Shown: positions 22,646 to 31,803, counted from the stretch's first letter. The stretch is 64,000 nt of DNA from Candidatus Lindowbacteria bacterium RIFCSPLOWO2_12_FULL_62_27 (GCA_001784175.1 MFPR01000006.1:186001-250000), one strand, 5' to 3'. The notes: generated by a model from the letters alone, not told the origin. A program made the numbers and translations.

Positions 22646-24072
22646 GACGTCGCCGGCGCCGGCTTGGCCCCGCCGAATCCCTTCCGCGTCATCACGCCCC
22701 ACTCGTGGCCGCCGCCGCGGATCTTGTCGATGATGGCCCAGAACCGCCACCAGACGTTGAGCTGGCGGTAGCCGAAGTTTTCGATGACCGCATAGAAGAT
22801 CAGCCGCGCGAGATGCGATATTTTCGGGTAGGTCCGAAATCCGATTTCCTCCAGGAGCAGCACCATGATGGACTGAATGATTCCGAGGACGACCGAGGCG
22901 AACGAAAAGAGCAGATAGAATTTCATGTTGAGATGTCCCGTGAGGATGCAGGCGGCGAAGATGAGGTACCCGAGGATTTCAAAGGGCGCGCTCAGCGTTT
23001 CGACGAAGAGATAGTACGGAAATCCGAGCATCCCGGCCGCGCCGTATTTCGGGTTGAACAGGATGCGCCGGAACTTGATCATGGCGTCGATCGTCCCCTT
23101 CTGCCAGCGCAGGCGCTGCCGGCGGAGCACTTTCAGATCCTCAGGAACTTCTGTCCAGCATACCGGATCAGGCGTAAAAACGATCCGGTAGGGCTCCCGG
23201 CGCTGCCGCATGAGATCGTGCATCGAAACCACCAGTTCCATGTCCTCGCCGAGGCTGCCCTTCCGGAATCCGCCGCAGTCGATCATCACATCCCGGCGGA
23301 ACGCGCCGAACGCGCCGGAGATCACGAGGAGGCTGTTGATCGCCGACCAGCCCATCCGGCCGAAGAGAAAGGCCCGGAGGTACTCGACCATCTGGAATCG
23401 CGCAAGCATGGACTGCGGCATGTCGACCCCGACGACCCGGCCGAGCTTGACGTCGCAGCCGTTGACGATGCGGATCATCCCGCCGACCGCAATGACCCGG
23501 GAATCCTCGATGAACGGCCGGACCATTTTGAGAATGCTGTCCTCCTCGAGAATGCTGTCCGCGTCGATGGCTAGTACGTAGGGATTGCGGGCCGCGTTGA
23601 TCCCGACGTTGTTCGCGTCCGCCTTCCCGCCGTTCTCCTTGTCGATCACCATGAGCTGCGGGTAGGCCGGACTGCGGTAGACGCGCCGGACCGCTTTGGT
23701 CGGAATGAGCCCCGGAACCTCCTCCGGGACGCTTCGGAGATCAAACGTGTCCCTCAAAACCGAAAGCGTCCGGTCGGGCGAACCGTCGCTGACGACGACG
23801 ACCTCGAAATTGGGATAGCGCAGATTGAGGAGGTTCTTGACGCTCTCCGCGATCGTCAGCTCCTCGCGGTAGGCCGGCACGATGATGCTGACGGGTAGGT
23901 TCAGCTCGCTGTGAAAGAGCTGGCCGAGTTCGACGCTCGACTGGTGACGTTTCTGCCGGCGGTGGTGAATGAACGACGCGGAGATGATGAGGATCGTGAT
24001 CGCGTTGATGATCAGAAAATACACGATGGTGATCCAGCCGAGAACCTCCAGAAAGCGCTCGAAGGCCTCCAC
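22642..24072 (-). CDS. Processive family-2 glycosyltransferase (polysaccharide synthase)
   Basis: 476 residues if GTG 24072 is the start (5 bases after the previous stop); the frame is open further upstream but overlaps the HEAT gene. A transmembrane segment at about 9-30 precedes the GT2 domain: IIVPAYREELTIAESVKNL, VVVSDGSPDRT, ADANNVGINAA, the DxD motif in AIDADS, GEDMELV and the acceptor-channel motif QRLRWQKG. Further transmembrane helices close the C-terminus. The pattern (D, DxD, ED, Q/RxxRW) is that of hyaluronan/PNAG/cellulose-type synthases. It is followed by the TPR-barrel protein and preceded by a HEAT-repeat membrane protein. Sugar specificity cannot be read. Confidence 0.9.
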   Translation of the reverse strand: MEAFERFLEVLGWITIVYFLIINAITILIISASFIHHRRQKRHQSSVELGQLFHSELNLPVSIIVPAYREELTIAESVKNLLNLRYPNFEVVVVSDGSPDRTLSVLRDTFDLRSVPEEVPGLIPTKAVRRVYRSPAYPQLMVIDKENGGKADANNVGINAARNPYVLAIDADSILEEDSILKMVRPFIEDSRVIAVGGMIRIVNGCDVKLGRVVGVDMPQSMLARFQMVEYLRAFLFGRMGWSAINSLLVISGAFGAFRRDVMIDCGGFRKGSLGEDMELVVSMHDLMRQRREPYRIVFTPDPVCWTEVPEDLKVLRRQRLRWQKGTIDAMIKFRRILFNPKYGAAGMLGFPYYLFVETLSAPFEILGYLIFAACILTGHLNMKFYLLFSFASVVLGIIQSIMVLLLEEIGFRTYPKISHLARLIFYAVIENFGYRQLNVWWRFWAIIDKIRGGGHEWGVMTRKGFGGAKPAPATS

Positions 24073-24077
24073 CAGAC

Positions 24078-25211
24078 TCAGGCCGCCACCCAGGACGCCC
24101 GCTGAAGAGCCCAGACGGCCGCGTCGCGGGAAGCGCTCGCCTGACCGGGACGCGCGGCGGCGTCCCATAAGAGGCGCTCGCCTTTCTTGCCGAACGCCAT
24201 GAGCGCGCCCGCCGCGGCCTGTCGGACCGCAACGTCTCTGTCGCTGAGCAACTCGACGAGGTCCGGCGCCGCGCCGGTCGCCATGCACATCCCCAGCGCC
24301 TCGGCGGCGCCCTGCCGGATTTTTGGCGTCGGAGAAATCAGACACGTCCGGAGGACCCAGTCCGACGCCGGCAGGCCGATGCGCCCGAGCGCGCGGATGG
24401 CCGCGAATTTGAGCGTGTCGTCGTCGCCGCGCGCGACCGCCTCCAGGGCCGGCCGGGCCTCGACGACCCTGAAGTGTCCCATGATTTCGATCATGGGCTG
24501 GAGCCAGTTCGGCGCCACGCGGCCGGACAAGAACTGCCGGAGCGTCTCCATGGCGACGCCGGGGCCGAACTCGAGAAGCAGTTCAATGATTTTTGCCCGA
24601 CTCCAACCCTTCTGCCGGCAGACGACCGCGACCACTTCACGGATGACCTCCGGATCGCCGAGCATCCCGATCGACCGGGCCGAGTCGTAGGCGACAAGGG
24701 GATCCTTGTCTTTCAGAAGGCCGAGCAGGGTCGGGATCGATTCGGCCAGCCCGGCGTAGCCGCACAGAAGCGCGGCCCGGGCGCGCGTCCAGCCGCCGGC
24801 GGATTTCAGGTCCTTCAGGAAAACGGCGCTGAGACCGGTCTCGTCGCAGAATTTTTTCAACCGCGCGCGCTGGCTCACCGGAATGCGAACCGAGAAATGA
24901 CAGATCAATTGCACAAGATGTTCGCGATCGGCCTTTTTCAGCGCAGGGTAATCCGTCTTGTGGTCGCCGTCCGTCCCTGTCAGGAGACGCACCAGGATCG
25001 GCCGCCACACGGTCTCGATCCGCGCCTGCCGCCGGCGCTTCGAAAGAGACCGCAGTCTCAAGAAAAACAGATACATCACCAACGACGCGGCGACAAACAG
25101 CCCCATCCCCAGCGCAAACCCCGCCCACACCGTCTCGGCGCCGCCGCGCTGATAGGCCCAGCCGGTGAACGCGTCCAGGAGGCGATCGGCGCCCCCGCCT
25201 ACTCCGGCCAT
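24078..25211 (-). CDS. HEAT-repeat membrane protein
   Basis: 377 residues. A single transmembrane segment at residues about 28-52 (VWAGFALGMGLFVAASLVMY) is followed by a basic juxtamembrane stretch and cytoplasmic HEAT repeats from about 150 to 370 (e.g. AALLCGYAGLAESIPTLLGL; FAAIRALGRIGLPASDWVLR; EALGMCMATGAAPDLVELL). HEAT scaffolds of this kind are often found next to c-di-GMP-controlled GT2 synthases, where they may dock the synthase or a regulator; that role here is inference. ATG 25211 overlaps the preceding gene by 13 bases. Confidence 0.75.
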   Translation of the reverse strand: MAGVGGGADRLLDAFTGWAYQRGGAETVWAGFALGMGLFVAASLVMYLFFLRLRSLSKRRRQARIETVWRPILVRLLTGTDGDHKTDYPALKKADREHLVQLICHFSVRIPVSQRARLKKFCDETGLSAVFLKDLKSAGGWTRARAALLCGYAGLAESIPTLLGLLKDKDPLVAYDSARSIGMLGDPEVIREVVAVVCRQKGWSRAKIIELLLEFGPGVAMETLRQFLSGRVAPNWLQPMIEIMGHFRVVEARPALEAVARGDDDTLKFAAIRALGRIGLPASDWVLRTCLISPTPKIRQGAAEALGMCMATGAAPDLVELLSDRDVAVRQAAAGALMAFGKKGERLLWDAAARPGQASASRDAAVWALQRASWVAA

Positions 25212-26287
25212 TGGCCGTATTCGAGCCGGTCCAGAAACTCGATCGCGCTTTCATCTGCTTTCAACACGCCCGTGACGACGTCCACCGACTTGGGATTGCC
25301 CAAGGACTGCCCGAGCTGGCGCCGCCAAGTGGGAATGATCTTGCCTGAATCCTTGGAATCGGTGGCCGGCATCAAAACCGCGAACATCACCGGCTCGATG
25401 CGGGCGCACAGGTCGGTGGGCCGGGCCATGTCCAGGAGCTGTCTGGCCAGACCCGGCAGGCCCTGGTCGCTGACCGCGCCGCCGGTCATGGTCCTGAACC
25501 TCAGCAGGCCGAGGGAAAGCGGCATGTCCATCCGCCGGGCCACGGCCACCTGATGGTGCAGGCGCTCGATGAAGTGCCCGCGGTTGGTCAGTCCCGTGAG
25601 CTCGTCCACCACGGTGGTCGCGGCGAGCTTGGCGTTGCTTCGCACCAGCGTGGAATTAATGTGCGTCAGCTCCTTGATCTGCGCCCGGGCGCGGCGGAGG
25701 TCGTCGCGGATCTGCAGCGTGGTTTTCATCCGGGCCAGGAGTTCCTGCGCGTCGACGGGTTTTCGCAGAAAGTCCGCCGCCCCGAGGTCGAGCGCCCGGA
25801 CGACGCTTTCGGTGTCGGCTTTCTCCGACACCATCAGGATCGGAAACGGATTCTCGCTGAATTGCATTCGCATCTGCCGGCAGACCTCGTACCCGTCCAT
25901 GCCGGGCATCAGCATGTCAACGACGGCGATGTCCGGCCGGCCGGAGGTCACGGACTGGAGGAGTCCCAGCGCCTCCGGGCCGTTCGACGCGGTCCGGCAC
26001 ACAAAGCCGGCGCCCTCCAGCCGGACCCTCAGGATCTCAACGATGTCGGGGTCGTCATCCACCAGGAGCACGGTTTTTTTCCCGTCCTCCTGTTTCTCCG
26101 CGGGCGCCATGAGGTCGGCCTCGGAAAAGGAGAGGTCGATGTCGGCCTGGATCACCGAAGAGGCGAGGTCGCCGGCCGCGCCGGCCGCGGCGCCTGCATT
26201 GAGCGGCGCCTGCGACCCCGCCGCCGGCAGAAGGTCGGCTTCGGTGAAGAGGAGTTCGAGTTCCGACGAAGGTTCCGGCGGGGTCAC
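25199..26287 (-). CDS. Response regulator with degenerate GGDEF domain
   Basis: 362 residues. Residues 72-190 are a receiver domain: VDDDP (76-80), Asp124 in VVDMLMPGMDG, Lys in FLRKPVDA. Residues about 225-360 begin VVDELTGLTNRGHF, the usual diguanylate cyclase lead-in, but the GGDEF signature is replaced by RIEPVMFAV, so cyclase activity is unlikely; it could still bind a partner or c-di-GMP. The N-terminus has two near-copies of a short motif (ELLFTEADLL, 11-20; DLSFSEADLM, 51-60). The GTG start overlaps the upstream stop (GTGA). Confidence 0.78.
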   Translation of the reverse strand: MTPPEPSSELELLFTEADLLPAAGSQAPLNAGAAAGAAGDLASSVIQADIDLSFSEADLMAPAEKQEDGKKTVLLVDDDPDIVEILRVRLEGAGFVCRTASNGPEALGLLQSVTSGRPDIAVVDMLMPGMDGYEVCRQMRMQFSENPFPILMVSEKADTESVVRALDLGAADFLRKPVDAQELLARMKTTLQIRDDLRRARAQIKELTHINSTLVRSNAKLAATTVVDELTGLTNRGHFIERLHHQVAVARRMDMPLSLGLLRFRTMTGGAVSDQGLPGLARQLLDMARPTDLCARIEPVMFAVLMPATDSKDSGKIIPTWRRQLGQSLGNPKSVDVVTGVLKADESAIEFLDRLEYGQWPE

Positions 26288-26817
26288 TTTGACTCGCCGC
26301 TCTTGGGCGTCTCTCCCGCCGCCGCCTTTTTCTTCGCAAACTCGGCATCGTAAGCCTTCTTCAGGATCTCTTCCACCTTTTTTTTCTGAAACGGCTTGGC
26401 CAGAAAAAAGAAACTGCCCATGCCCGCCTGCGAGATCTGGTCGGCCGTGAAGCGTGCGCTGGTGATGATGAAGACCGTATCGGGATTGGTCGCGGCGATG
26501 ATCTGGATCGGCTTTGCGCCGCCGCCGTCCGTCTGGTCGATGTCCACCGCCGCAAAACGGACCTTCGACTCTGTCAGGATCGACCGGGCTTCCACCGCCG
26601 ATCCGACGACGCCCACGACCTTGTAGCCAGACTCCTCGATCTGGCTCTTGAGGATGTTCCGGTGAAATGCGGAGGCATCGACGAGGACGATCTGCTTCAG
26701 GTCGACGTCCTCCTCGATTTCCTCCTCGTCGTCTTCCTCCCAGTCATCCGGAAACTCGTAGAAATCCTCGCTGCCGTCGTCCAGCATGAAGAATTTCGGC
26801 TGTTCCTGCGGATCCAT
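26284..26817 (-). CDS. Receiver-like protein with acidic N-terminus
   Basis: 177 residues. After a very acidic N-terminal tail (DDWEEDDEEEIEEDVD, residues about 24-39) comes a CheY-like domain: IVLVDAS (the second acidic residue of the usual DD pair is missing), phosphoacceptor Asp in AVDIDQTDGG, ITSARF and Lys in LAKPFQKKKVEEIL. The basic tail KKKAAAGETPKS may be disordered. The Shine-Dalgarno GGAAGGAGG precedes the ATG. It is coupled to the REC/GGDEF protein by GTGA overlap. The altered pocket makes phosphorylation uncertain. Confidence 0.65.
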   Translation of the reverse strand: MDPQEQPKFFMLDDGSEDFYEFPDDWEEDDEEEIEEDVDLKQIVLVDASAFHRNILKSQIEESGYKVVGVVGSAVEARSILTESKVRFAAVDIDQTDGGGAKPIQIIAATNPDTVFIITSARFTADQISQAGMGSFFFLAKPFQKKKVEEILKKAYDAEFAKKKAAAGETPKSGESK

Positions 26818-26832
26818 GTCGATCCCTCCTTC

Positions 26833-27693
26833 CTAAGCCGTCTTGCCCGCCGGCCCTGCCGGCGGCTTGGCCTTCGCGGCGGCCTCCTTTTCGGCGGCCT
26901 GTTTCTCAACGACCGCCTGAACATCGGCGATCGCCTTCCGGATGTAGGCGAGGAGCGGATTCTGTTTGCCCAGACCCTTGCCGAGAATCTCCAGCGCCTT
27001 CTGGAGGGCATGATCCGCTTCCTTCAACCGGTCGATGTTCTTGTAGAATAATCCCAGGTCCTTCCACAGCTCGCCGACCTTGATATGATCCTCGCCCAGC
27101 ACCTTCGACCGCACCTTGAGCGTGCGTTTGAGGAGCGCCTCGGCCTGCTCGTTCATGCCGAGGATCCGGCAGACGCCCGACAGTTCCTGGTAGGCGGAGA
27201 GGAGCCGGGGGTGGTCCGGGCGGAGTTTCTTGTGCCAGATGTTGAGGGAATTCTCGTAGGACTCGCGGGATTCCGGGTAGCGGGACCGGATGCGGTAAAA
27301 GGCGCCGAGATTGTACTTGATCTCCCCCACCAAAGGATGCTCCGGCCCGACCTCCGCCTCGGCTTTGCGGCTGTATTGATTGAAATGGAGTTCGATCTCG
27401 AAAAATTTGTCCAGCTTCAGATACGCCTCCGCCAGAAGGCCAAGCGTCAGCGGGATCTGGGGATGGTCCGCCTTGAGCTGGCCGCGGTGGATTTCCAGCG
27501 CCCGCTCCAGAACGGGAATGGAGTCGCGCCATTTCGACATCGACAGATACAGGGACCCGAGCCGGGTCAGGAGCGCGCCGGTTTCGGGATGGTTCGGCCC
27601 GAAGGCCGCGTCTTTTTCCTTTTCCGCAATCTTTTTCTTCAGATCCTCCTCGTAGGCCTTGGCGTTGGCCCGGAGGTTCGAAGTTTTATTCAT
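26833..27693 (-). CDS. TPR protein (kinesin-light-chain-type repeats)
   Basis: 286 residues, soluble, with four to five TPR units of the longer kinesin-light-chain style: HPETGALLTRLGSLYLSM, HPLVGEIKYNLGAFYRIR, DHPRLLSAYQELSGVCRI, DHIKVGELWKDLGLFY. Such repeats bind peptides. The C-terminal 30 residues are an Ala/Lys-rich tail. It overlaps the HDOD stop by four bases at its start and is 15 bases from the next gene. A scaffold role in the signalling part of the operon is inferred. Confidence 0.7.
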   Translation of the reverse strand: MNKTSNLRANAKAYEEDLKKKIAEKEKDAAFGPNHPETGALLTRLGSLYLSMSKWRDSIPVLERALEIHRGQLKADHPQIPLTLGLLAEAYLKLDKFFEIELHFNQYSRKAEAEVGPEHPLVGEIKYNLGAFYRIRSRYPESRESYENSLNIWHKKLRPDHPRLLSAYQELSGVCRILGMNEQAEALLKRTLKVRSKVLGEDHIKVGELWKDLGLFYKNIDRLKEADHALQKALEILGKGLGKQNPLLAYIRKAIADVQAVVEKQAAEKEAAAKAKPPAGPAGKTA

Positions 27694-28967
27694 CGTCCTG
27701 TGAAGGTGGCCATGAGGTTGGCCATGTTGGCGTCCACCCGTTCGGCCATTTTATCCGGATTGAAATTCTCGCCCAGCTTGAGCGGCCCCCGGTACCGCTT
27801 GCCGAGCTGATCGAGCTGCTCGGAATAGGCGAACGCGTCCAGCTTCGGGTCCAGCTCGCTGATCGTCGAGGCCATATGCACGATGTAGACTTCGTCGGCG
27901 AGGTTGGGCGTGTTGAGGAGCAGTTGGAAATCGTGATGGTGGAGCATGGTGCTCTGGATCGTGGATTTCGGCAGTTGCCACAGATTGAACAAAAATCCGC
28001 CGAGGTCGGCGTGGTTCCCGCCCAGCACCGCCTTCTCGGCGTCGATCGGCTTCTTGCCGGCGGCCAGCAGTTCCTCGATTTTGGTCTGCATCGGCCGGAA
28101 GTATTGATACATGAGAAGGTATCCGATGTCGTGCAGCAAGCCGCACACGAACAGCTCGTCCGCTTCCGCCAAACGCTTGTGCTCGCCGACCTCCTTGCTC
28201 CACTGCGCCGTCCGGATGGCGTTTTCCCAGAATCTTTGCGCAAACTGCGGCGGCACCGCCTGGAACTTCTGCATGACCGCCGCCGCGATCACCAGTTGCC
28301 GGAGCTTCTTGATGCCGAGCACGACGAGGGCCTTGGTCACGCTGGTGATTTTGTCGCGAAGCCCGTAGAAGGCCGAGTTGACGACGCGGAGCATCGTCGA
28401 GGTGAGGCCGGGATCGAGCGAGAGAATTTCGCCGACCTTGTCGAGATTGACCTCCGGGTCGTCCAGCATGACCACGGCGCGCTGGGCGGTGGCGGGCAGG
28501 GGCGAAATTTCCTCGATGTTTTTCAGTACCGTGCGGACCTGCCGGTCAAGCCCGATTTTTTCCTCGGTCGGCGGCGGATCGGGTTCCTTGGCGAGCTCGG
28601 GGTTGGTTCCAAGGAAGGTCTTGATATGGCCGATGATTTTGTCGGTGGTCGTGAGCTTCTGGGTGACGGCGGCCTGGGCAAAGAGGAAGAGGTCGTCTTT
28701 CTGGAGTTTCAGGAGCAGGCCGATCTGCTGCGCGTTCATGAGATTCAGCCGGCCCGCGCACTCGCCGAACATCCCGCCTCCGCGCGACTGCTCGAGCAGG
28801 ATGGAGTTGATCTGGTCGGGCTGAATGAATCCGCGAAACGCGCCCAGTTGACCGATCCGCCGGTCGAAGGCGCTCATCTGCCGCACCGCACGCAACACGT
28901 CATCCTGGGCCATGATGTTGGTGGCCCGAAGATACTGGATGAACTTCTGTAATTTGGCCAGACTCAT
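27690..28967 (-). CDS. HDOD-domain protein with N-terminal MshEN-like motifs, first gene of the operon
   Basis: 425 residues from ATG 28967, chosen because the paralogue at 41566-42846 has the same start (MSLAKLQ...FIQYLR) and because the promoter lies just upstream. Two MshEN-like 24-residue motifs: RIGQLGAFRGFIQPDQINSI...Q and MFGECAGRLNLMNAQQIGLL...Q. The HDOD domain follows with LPATAQRAVVMLDDPEVNL, NSAFYGLRDKITSVTKA and LLHDIGYLLMY, where HD is kept. It is the closest relative of the HDOD protein at 41566, pointing to a recent duplication. As the first gene of the chain it may control the exopolysaccharide/exosortase operon. Confidence 0.85.
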   Translation of the reverse strand: MSLAKLQKFIQYLRATNIMAQDDVLRAVRQMSAFDRRIGQLGAFRGFIQPDQINSILLEQSRGGGMFGECAGRLNLMNAQQIGLLLKLQKDDLFLFAQAAVTQKLTTTDKIIGHIKTFLGTNPELAKEPDPPPTEEKIGLDRQVRTVLKNIEEISPLPATAQRAVVMLDDPEVNLDKVGEILSLDPGLTSTMLRVVNSAFYGLRDKITSVTKALVVLGIKKLRQLVIAAAVMQKFQAVPPQFAQRFWENAIRTAQWSKEVGEHKRLAEADELFVCGLLHDIGYLLMYQYFRPMQTKIEELLAAGKKPIDAEKAVLGGNHADLGGFLFNLWQLPKSTIQSTMLHHHDFQLLLNTPNLADEVYIVHMASTISELDPKLDAFAYSEQLDQLGKRYRGPLKLGENFNPDKMAERVDANMANLMATFTGR

Positions 28968-28975
28968 ACAGAATG

Positions 28976-29004
28976 TATATAGCCTTTCTTCATGACACGG
29001 GCAA
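28976..29004 (-). promoter_or_regulatory. Candidate promoter for the HDOD/exosortase operon
   Basis: Minus strand: TTGCCC (29004-28999), 17-base spacer, TATATA (28981-28976). The predicted transcript starts near 28969, two bases before the ATG at 28967, and there is no Shine-Dalgarno. It overlaps the 3' end of the GH94-like gene. Confidence 0.45.
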
Positions 29005-31764
29005 GGGGTCTTGAACTTCAACGGCGTTCGTCCCGGCGGCCTTCAGGTCCCCCCAGCGCAGCCGGGCGCAAGGGATGCCCCGGGGCGCCGGGGCGGTCAG
29101 GGCCAGCAGCGCGCCGTGGAACCGGATCGATCGATCCGTCGCCGCCGGCGACCATGTGTGGATGAGCCGAATGCGCCGGCCGCGGAGGGTCGTCGTGTAG
29201 ACCATCGAGGGGGCCTGACCCATGGTCGCCGGCAGGCGCGGTATCGGCTGAATCTCGATGCCTTCGTAAGTAACTTTCAGCCCGACGATCTCCTCGACGA
29301 GGAGCCTCGAAAAAATGGCTGCGGAATTGGTGTGAAAATCGTTCATGCTCGCGCCGTCGTTTTTGGGGCCGATCCCCCATGAATTCGGAATATAATTGAT
29401 CCCGCGGTTCTGCCGCGCATGGAGGGCGCGGTTGATGGGAAGCGTCTTGTCGACAAACTCGTTGGCCTGCTCCCATCGGCCGATTTTGTAGAGCGCGTCG
29501 CACAGAAACATCCCGGCATGGACATAGGGGCTGGCGTTTTCGGCGCCGTCGAGATTGCCGATCCGGCCGATCCGCAGTTCCTTCGAAAACCGGTTGAAGG
29601 GGACGCTGAAGGTTTTGAATCCATAGGGCGAATCGAGCGCGCGCGCGTCCCGGCCGATCGCTTGCTCGAGACGGTCCGCATGCCCGCCGGTGGACCGGTG
29701 CCTCAGAATTCCGCTCAACACCGCAAACGCCAGCGGCGTGGCGCTCACGCGATTCGCCAGAAACAATCGCCGGGCGGACTCGGGCAGCCGCCGTAGTCTC
29801 CGGCAGGCCGGGTCGATCCAGCGCCGGTGCAGCTTGTAAAGCGTGCGGCCCTCGGCATCCCGAAACGGCGACGCGATCTCCGTCTTCACGCGGCCGCCCA
29901 GCGCCCGGGCGAGTTCCCGTTCCGTCACCACGCCGTCCGAATCCCAGAATCCCCCGACCGTCCGGCCCTCCGGCGTGTAGCCGTGGATGATCCGAACGCA
30001 ACCGTCCGGAGACATCTGAACGAGGCGCCGGATAAACGCGCGATGCAAATCGTTCTGGAGGCGGCGGTAGGATGCGGTTTTTTTCGAGAGGCGTTTCCCC
30101 ACCGAGGTTCTGCGAACAGCATCAGGAAGATGCCGGTGGAGTTCCTCCATCGCGCCGAGCGCCTGATAGAGCTGTTCGAGGACCATCGTGCTGTTTTGAA
30201 TGAGCCCGATGGCGTCGTTCCAGTCACCGTCGCGGATGTTCACGAGCCCGCTTCGGGGATCACGGTTCGACACGACGTGGTCGACGTTTTCGATCAGGTG
30301 GTCGAGGACCGTGCTGTTCCTGGGAGAATCCTCGACGCGGCCCGTCCGGCGCGCCGGGTCCCAGTCGCGCAGCCTCTTGTATCCGGCGCGTTCCGTCAGA
30401 ACGTCAAAATCTCCCGTGCATTTCAAATAATGAGGGATCAACATCGTCGACAGCCACAGGCCCGAATCCATGAAGTATCTCAGATCGTACGCGCCGTCGA
30501 ATGAATACTGCCGCGGAAACCGGCCGTCCTCGAACTGTTGGCCCGAAAGCTCCAAAATCATGCGCCGGCCGGTGGCGGCATCAAAATCGACCGCGGCCGC
30601 CCCCGCCTGCGCCTTGTCCCGGACGCCCAGGAGATAATTCCAAAATAGGCGAAACCGGCTTCTGATCCTCGCGCAACCGCTCACCTGCTGTTTAAGCCAC
30701 GCGTGGGAGCAACTGAAGGCGCGGCTCGGCGCATCCAGCCTGGCGCCGCCGTACAATCGCCCCGCGCGGCGTTCCGATTTGGCGATGTTTCGATCGACTT
30801 CGCCCGCCGTCAGCCCCCGGTTGAGATGGCGTTGTGCGCCCGCCGGCGACGGAAACGCCCGCACGGCGTAATGCAGATCGGCCGATCGGCCCGGCCCAAG
30901 AACCATCTGGTCCTCCGTGTGCGCGCAGGCCGGCGCAACGAATCCGGAATGGGCCTGCCGCACGATTTCCCCCGGCCCGACGGCCGCCGGATGCGCGGCG
31001 CTCCGGTCCATGCCGCCGTAATAGGCGAGGGTCGACGTATTGTCGCAGTGCCGGCTGCCTCGAGGGAAACAATACCGGATGGCGCAGGCAATTCCCTCTT
31101 CCGTCGACCGGATCAGAATTCCCTTTCCGGGGACAGCCCATCCTTCGTGCCACCAGGGACTTTCGGCGTTGAACGAGAACCCGCGAGTAAGCAGGGGAAG
31201 GAAGAAAGAAATCAGGCTCACGCGGATCGGCCGCCCGGAAATATTCTGCGCGCCGGCCGACAGCAGGAGTTCCTCGCCATGAAGTCCGAACCGCAGACCG
31301 ACCCGGACCGCGGGCTTGCCGGCGAATCCGAGTTCCCGCGCGTGCCAGGCAAGACCGGTTGGCGTAAACACGGAAATGTTTCTGAGCGTCGCGCGGTCCA
31401 TCTGCGCCGTTCGAGGATAAAGGATCGGACCGGACAGGAGGCCGCGCGGCGTTCGGCCGGCGGACTCGATCCGAACGTGAAAATTGACCGGCGGATCCTC
31501 GCGGACCTGCGTGTCCCAGGGCGACGTCTCCTGAAAGACCGTCACGCCGTCCAGTGTATTGAACCGAACGCGCTCGCCGGTGAAAATCACGTAACTGGGA
31601 GTTTGGGGATCGTAATGAACGACGCGGCTGTCCGCAAGCGGCGCGCCCGAAGACCGGTCCACGATCAGCTCGCCGGTCGGCCCGAAATGGTGATGGCTGT
31701 CCACGCGCGCACAGTTCTTGAGCGCGAGGTAATCGCCAATGGTTTCCCAGAATGCAGTTCTCAC
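28990..31764 (-). CDS. GH94-like glycoside phosphorylase
   Basis: 924 residues, no signal peptide. The (alpha/alpha)6 catalytic part contains NIRDGDWNDAIGLI (residues about 543-556), matching the GDWND catalytic aspartate of cellobiose/chitobiose phosphorylases, and the N-terminal beta-sandwich domain shows FQETSPWDTQVREDPPVNFH. GH94 enzymes split a beta-disaccharide with phosphate. The fold alone could also be GH36-like annotation in databases; substrate unknown. The GTG start (31764-31762) is formed by the end of a palindromic repeat, which also supplies the Shine-Dalgarno GGGGGGAGGAA, and overlaps the DUF559 stop. Cytoplasmic phosphorolysis of an imported sugar would fit the symporter next door. 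Confidence 0.75.
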   Translation of the reverse strand: MRTAFWETIGDYLALKNCARVDSHHHFGPTGELIVDRSSGAPLADSRVVHYDPQTPSYVIFTGERVRFNTLDGVTVFQETSPWDTQVREDPPVNFHVRIESAGRTPRGLLSGPILYPRTAQMDRATLRNISVFTPTGLAWHARELGFAGKPAVRVGLRFGLHGEELLLSAGAQNISGRPIRVSLISFFLPLLTRGFSFNAESPWWHEGWAVPGKGILIRSTEEGIACAIRYCFPRGSRHCDNTSTLAYYGGMDRSAAHPAAVGPGEIVRQAHSGFVAPACAHTEDQMVLGPGRSADLHYAVRAFPSPAGAQRHLNRGLTAGEVDRNIAKSERRAGRLYGGARLDAPSRAFSCSHAWLKQQVSGCARIRSRFRLFWNYLLGVRDKAQAGAAAVDFDAATGRRMILELSGQQFEDGRFPRQYSFDGAYDLRYFMDSGLWLSTMLIPHYLKCTGDFDVLTERAGYKRLRDWDPARRTGRVEDSPRNSTVLDHLIENVDHVVSNRDPRSGLVNIRDGDWNDAIGLIQNSTMVLEQLYQALGAMEELHRHLPDAVRRTSVGKRLSKKTASYRRLQNDLHRAFIRRLVQMSPDGCVRIIHGYTPEGRTVGGFWDSDGVVTERELARALGGRVKTEIASPFRDAEGRTLYKLHRRWIDPACRRLRRLPESARRLFLANRVSATPLAFAVLSGILRHRSTGGHADRLEQAIGRDARALDSPYGFKTFSVPFNRFSKELRIGRIGNLDGAENASPYVHAGMFLCDALYKIGRWEQANEFVDKTLPINRALHARQNRGINYIPNSWGIGPKNDGASMNDFHTNSAAIFSRLLVEEIVGLKVTYEGIEIQPIPRLPATMGQAPSMVYTTTLRGRRIRLIHTWSPAATDRSIRFHGALLALTAPAPRGIPCARLRWGDLKAAGTNAVEVQDPLPVS

Positions 31765-31803
31765 TTCCTCCCCCCTTGTGGGGGAGGATCGAGGTGGGGG
31801 GTT
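31757..31803 (-). repeat. Palindromic repeat, left copy at DUF559 gene
   Basis: Stem CCTCCCCCC (31767-31775), loop TTGT, GGGGGAGG (31780-31787), then ATCGAGGTGGGGGG. On the minus strand it encodes the DUF559 C-terminus (PHLDPPPQGGRK), then GGGAGGAA and GTG, the ribosome-binding site and start of the GH94-like gene. Confidence 0.8.

Noticed and set aside
20498-22771. 757-codon open frame on the plus strand opposite the TPR-barrel gene
   Set aside because: Opposite frame of a TPR gene; no motif, composition typical of a mirrored GC-rich gene.
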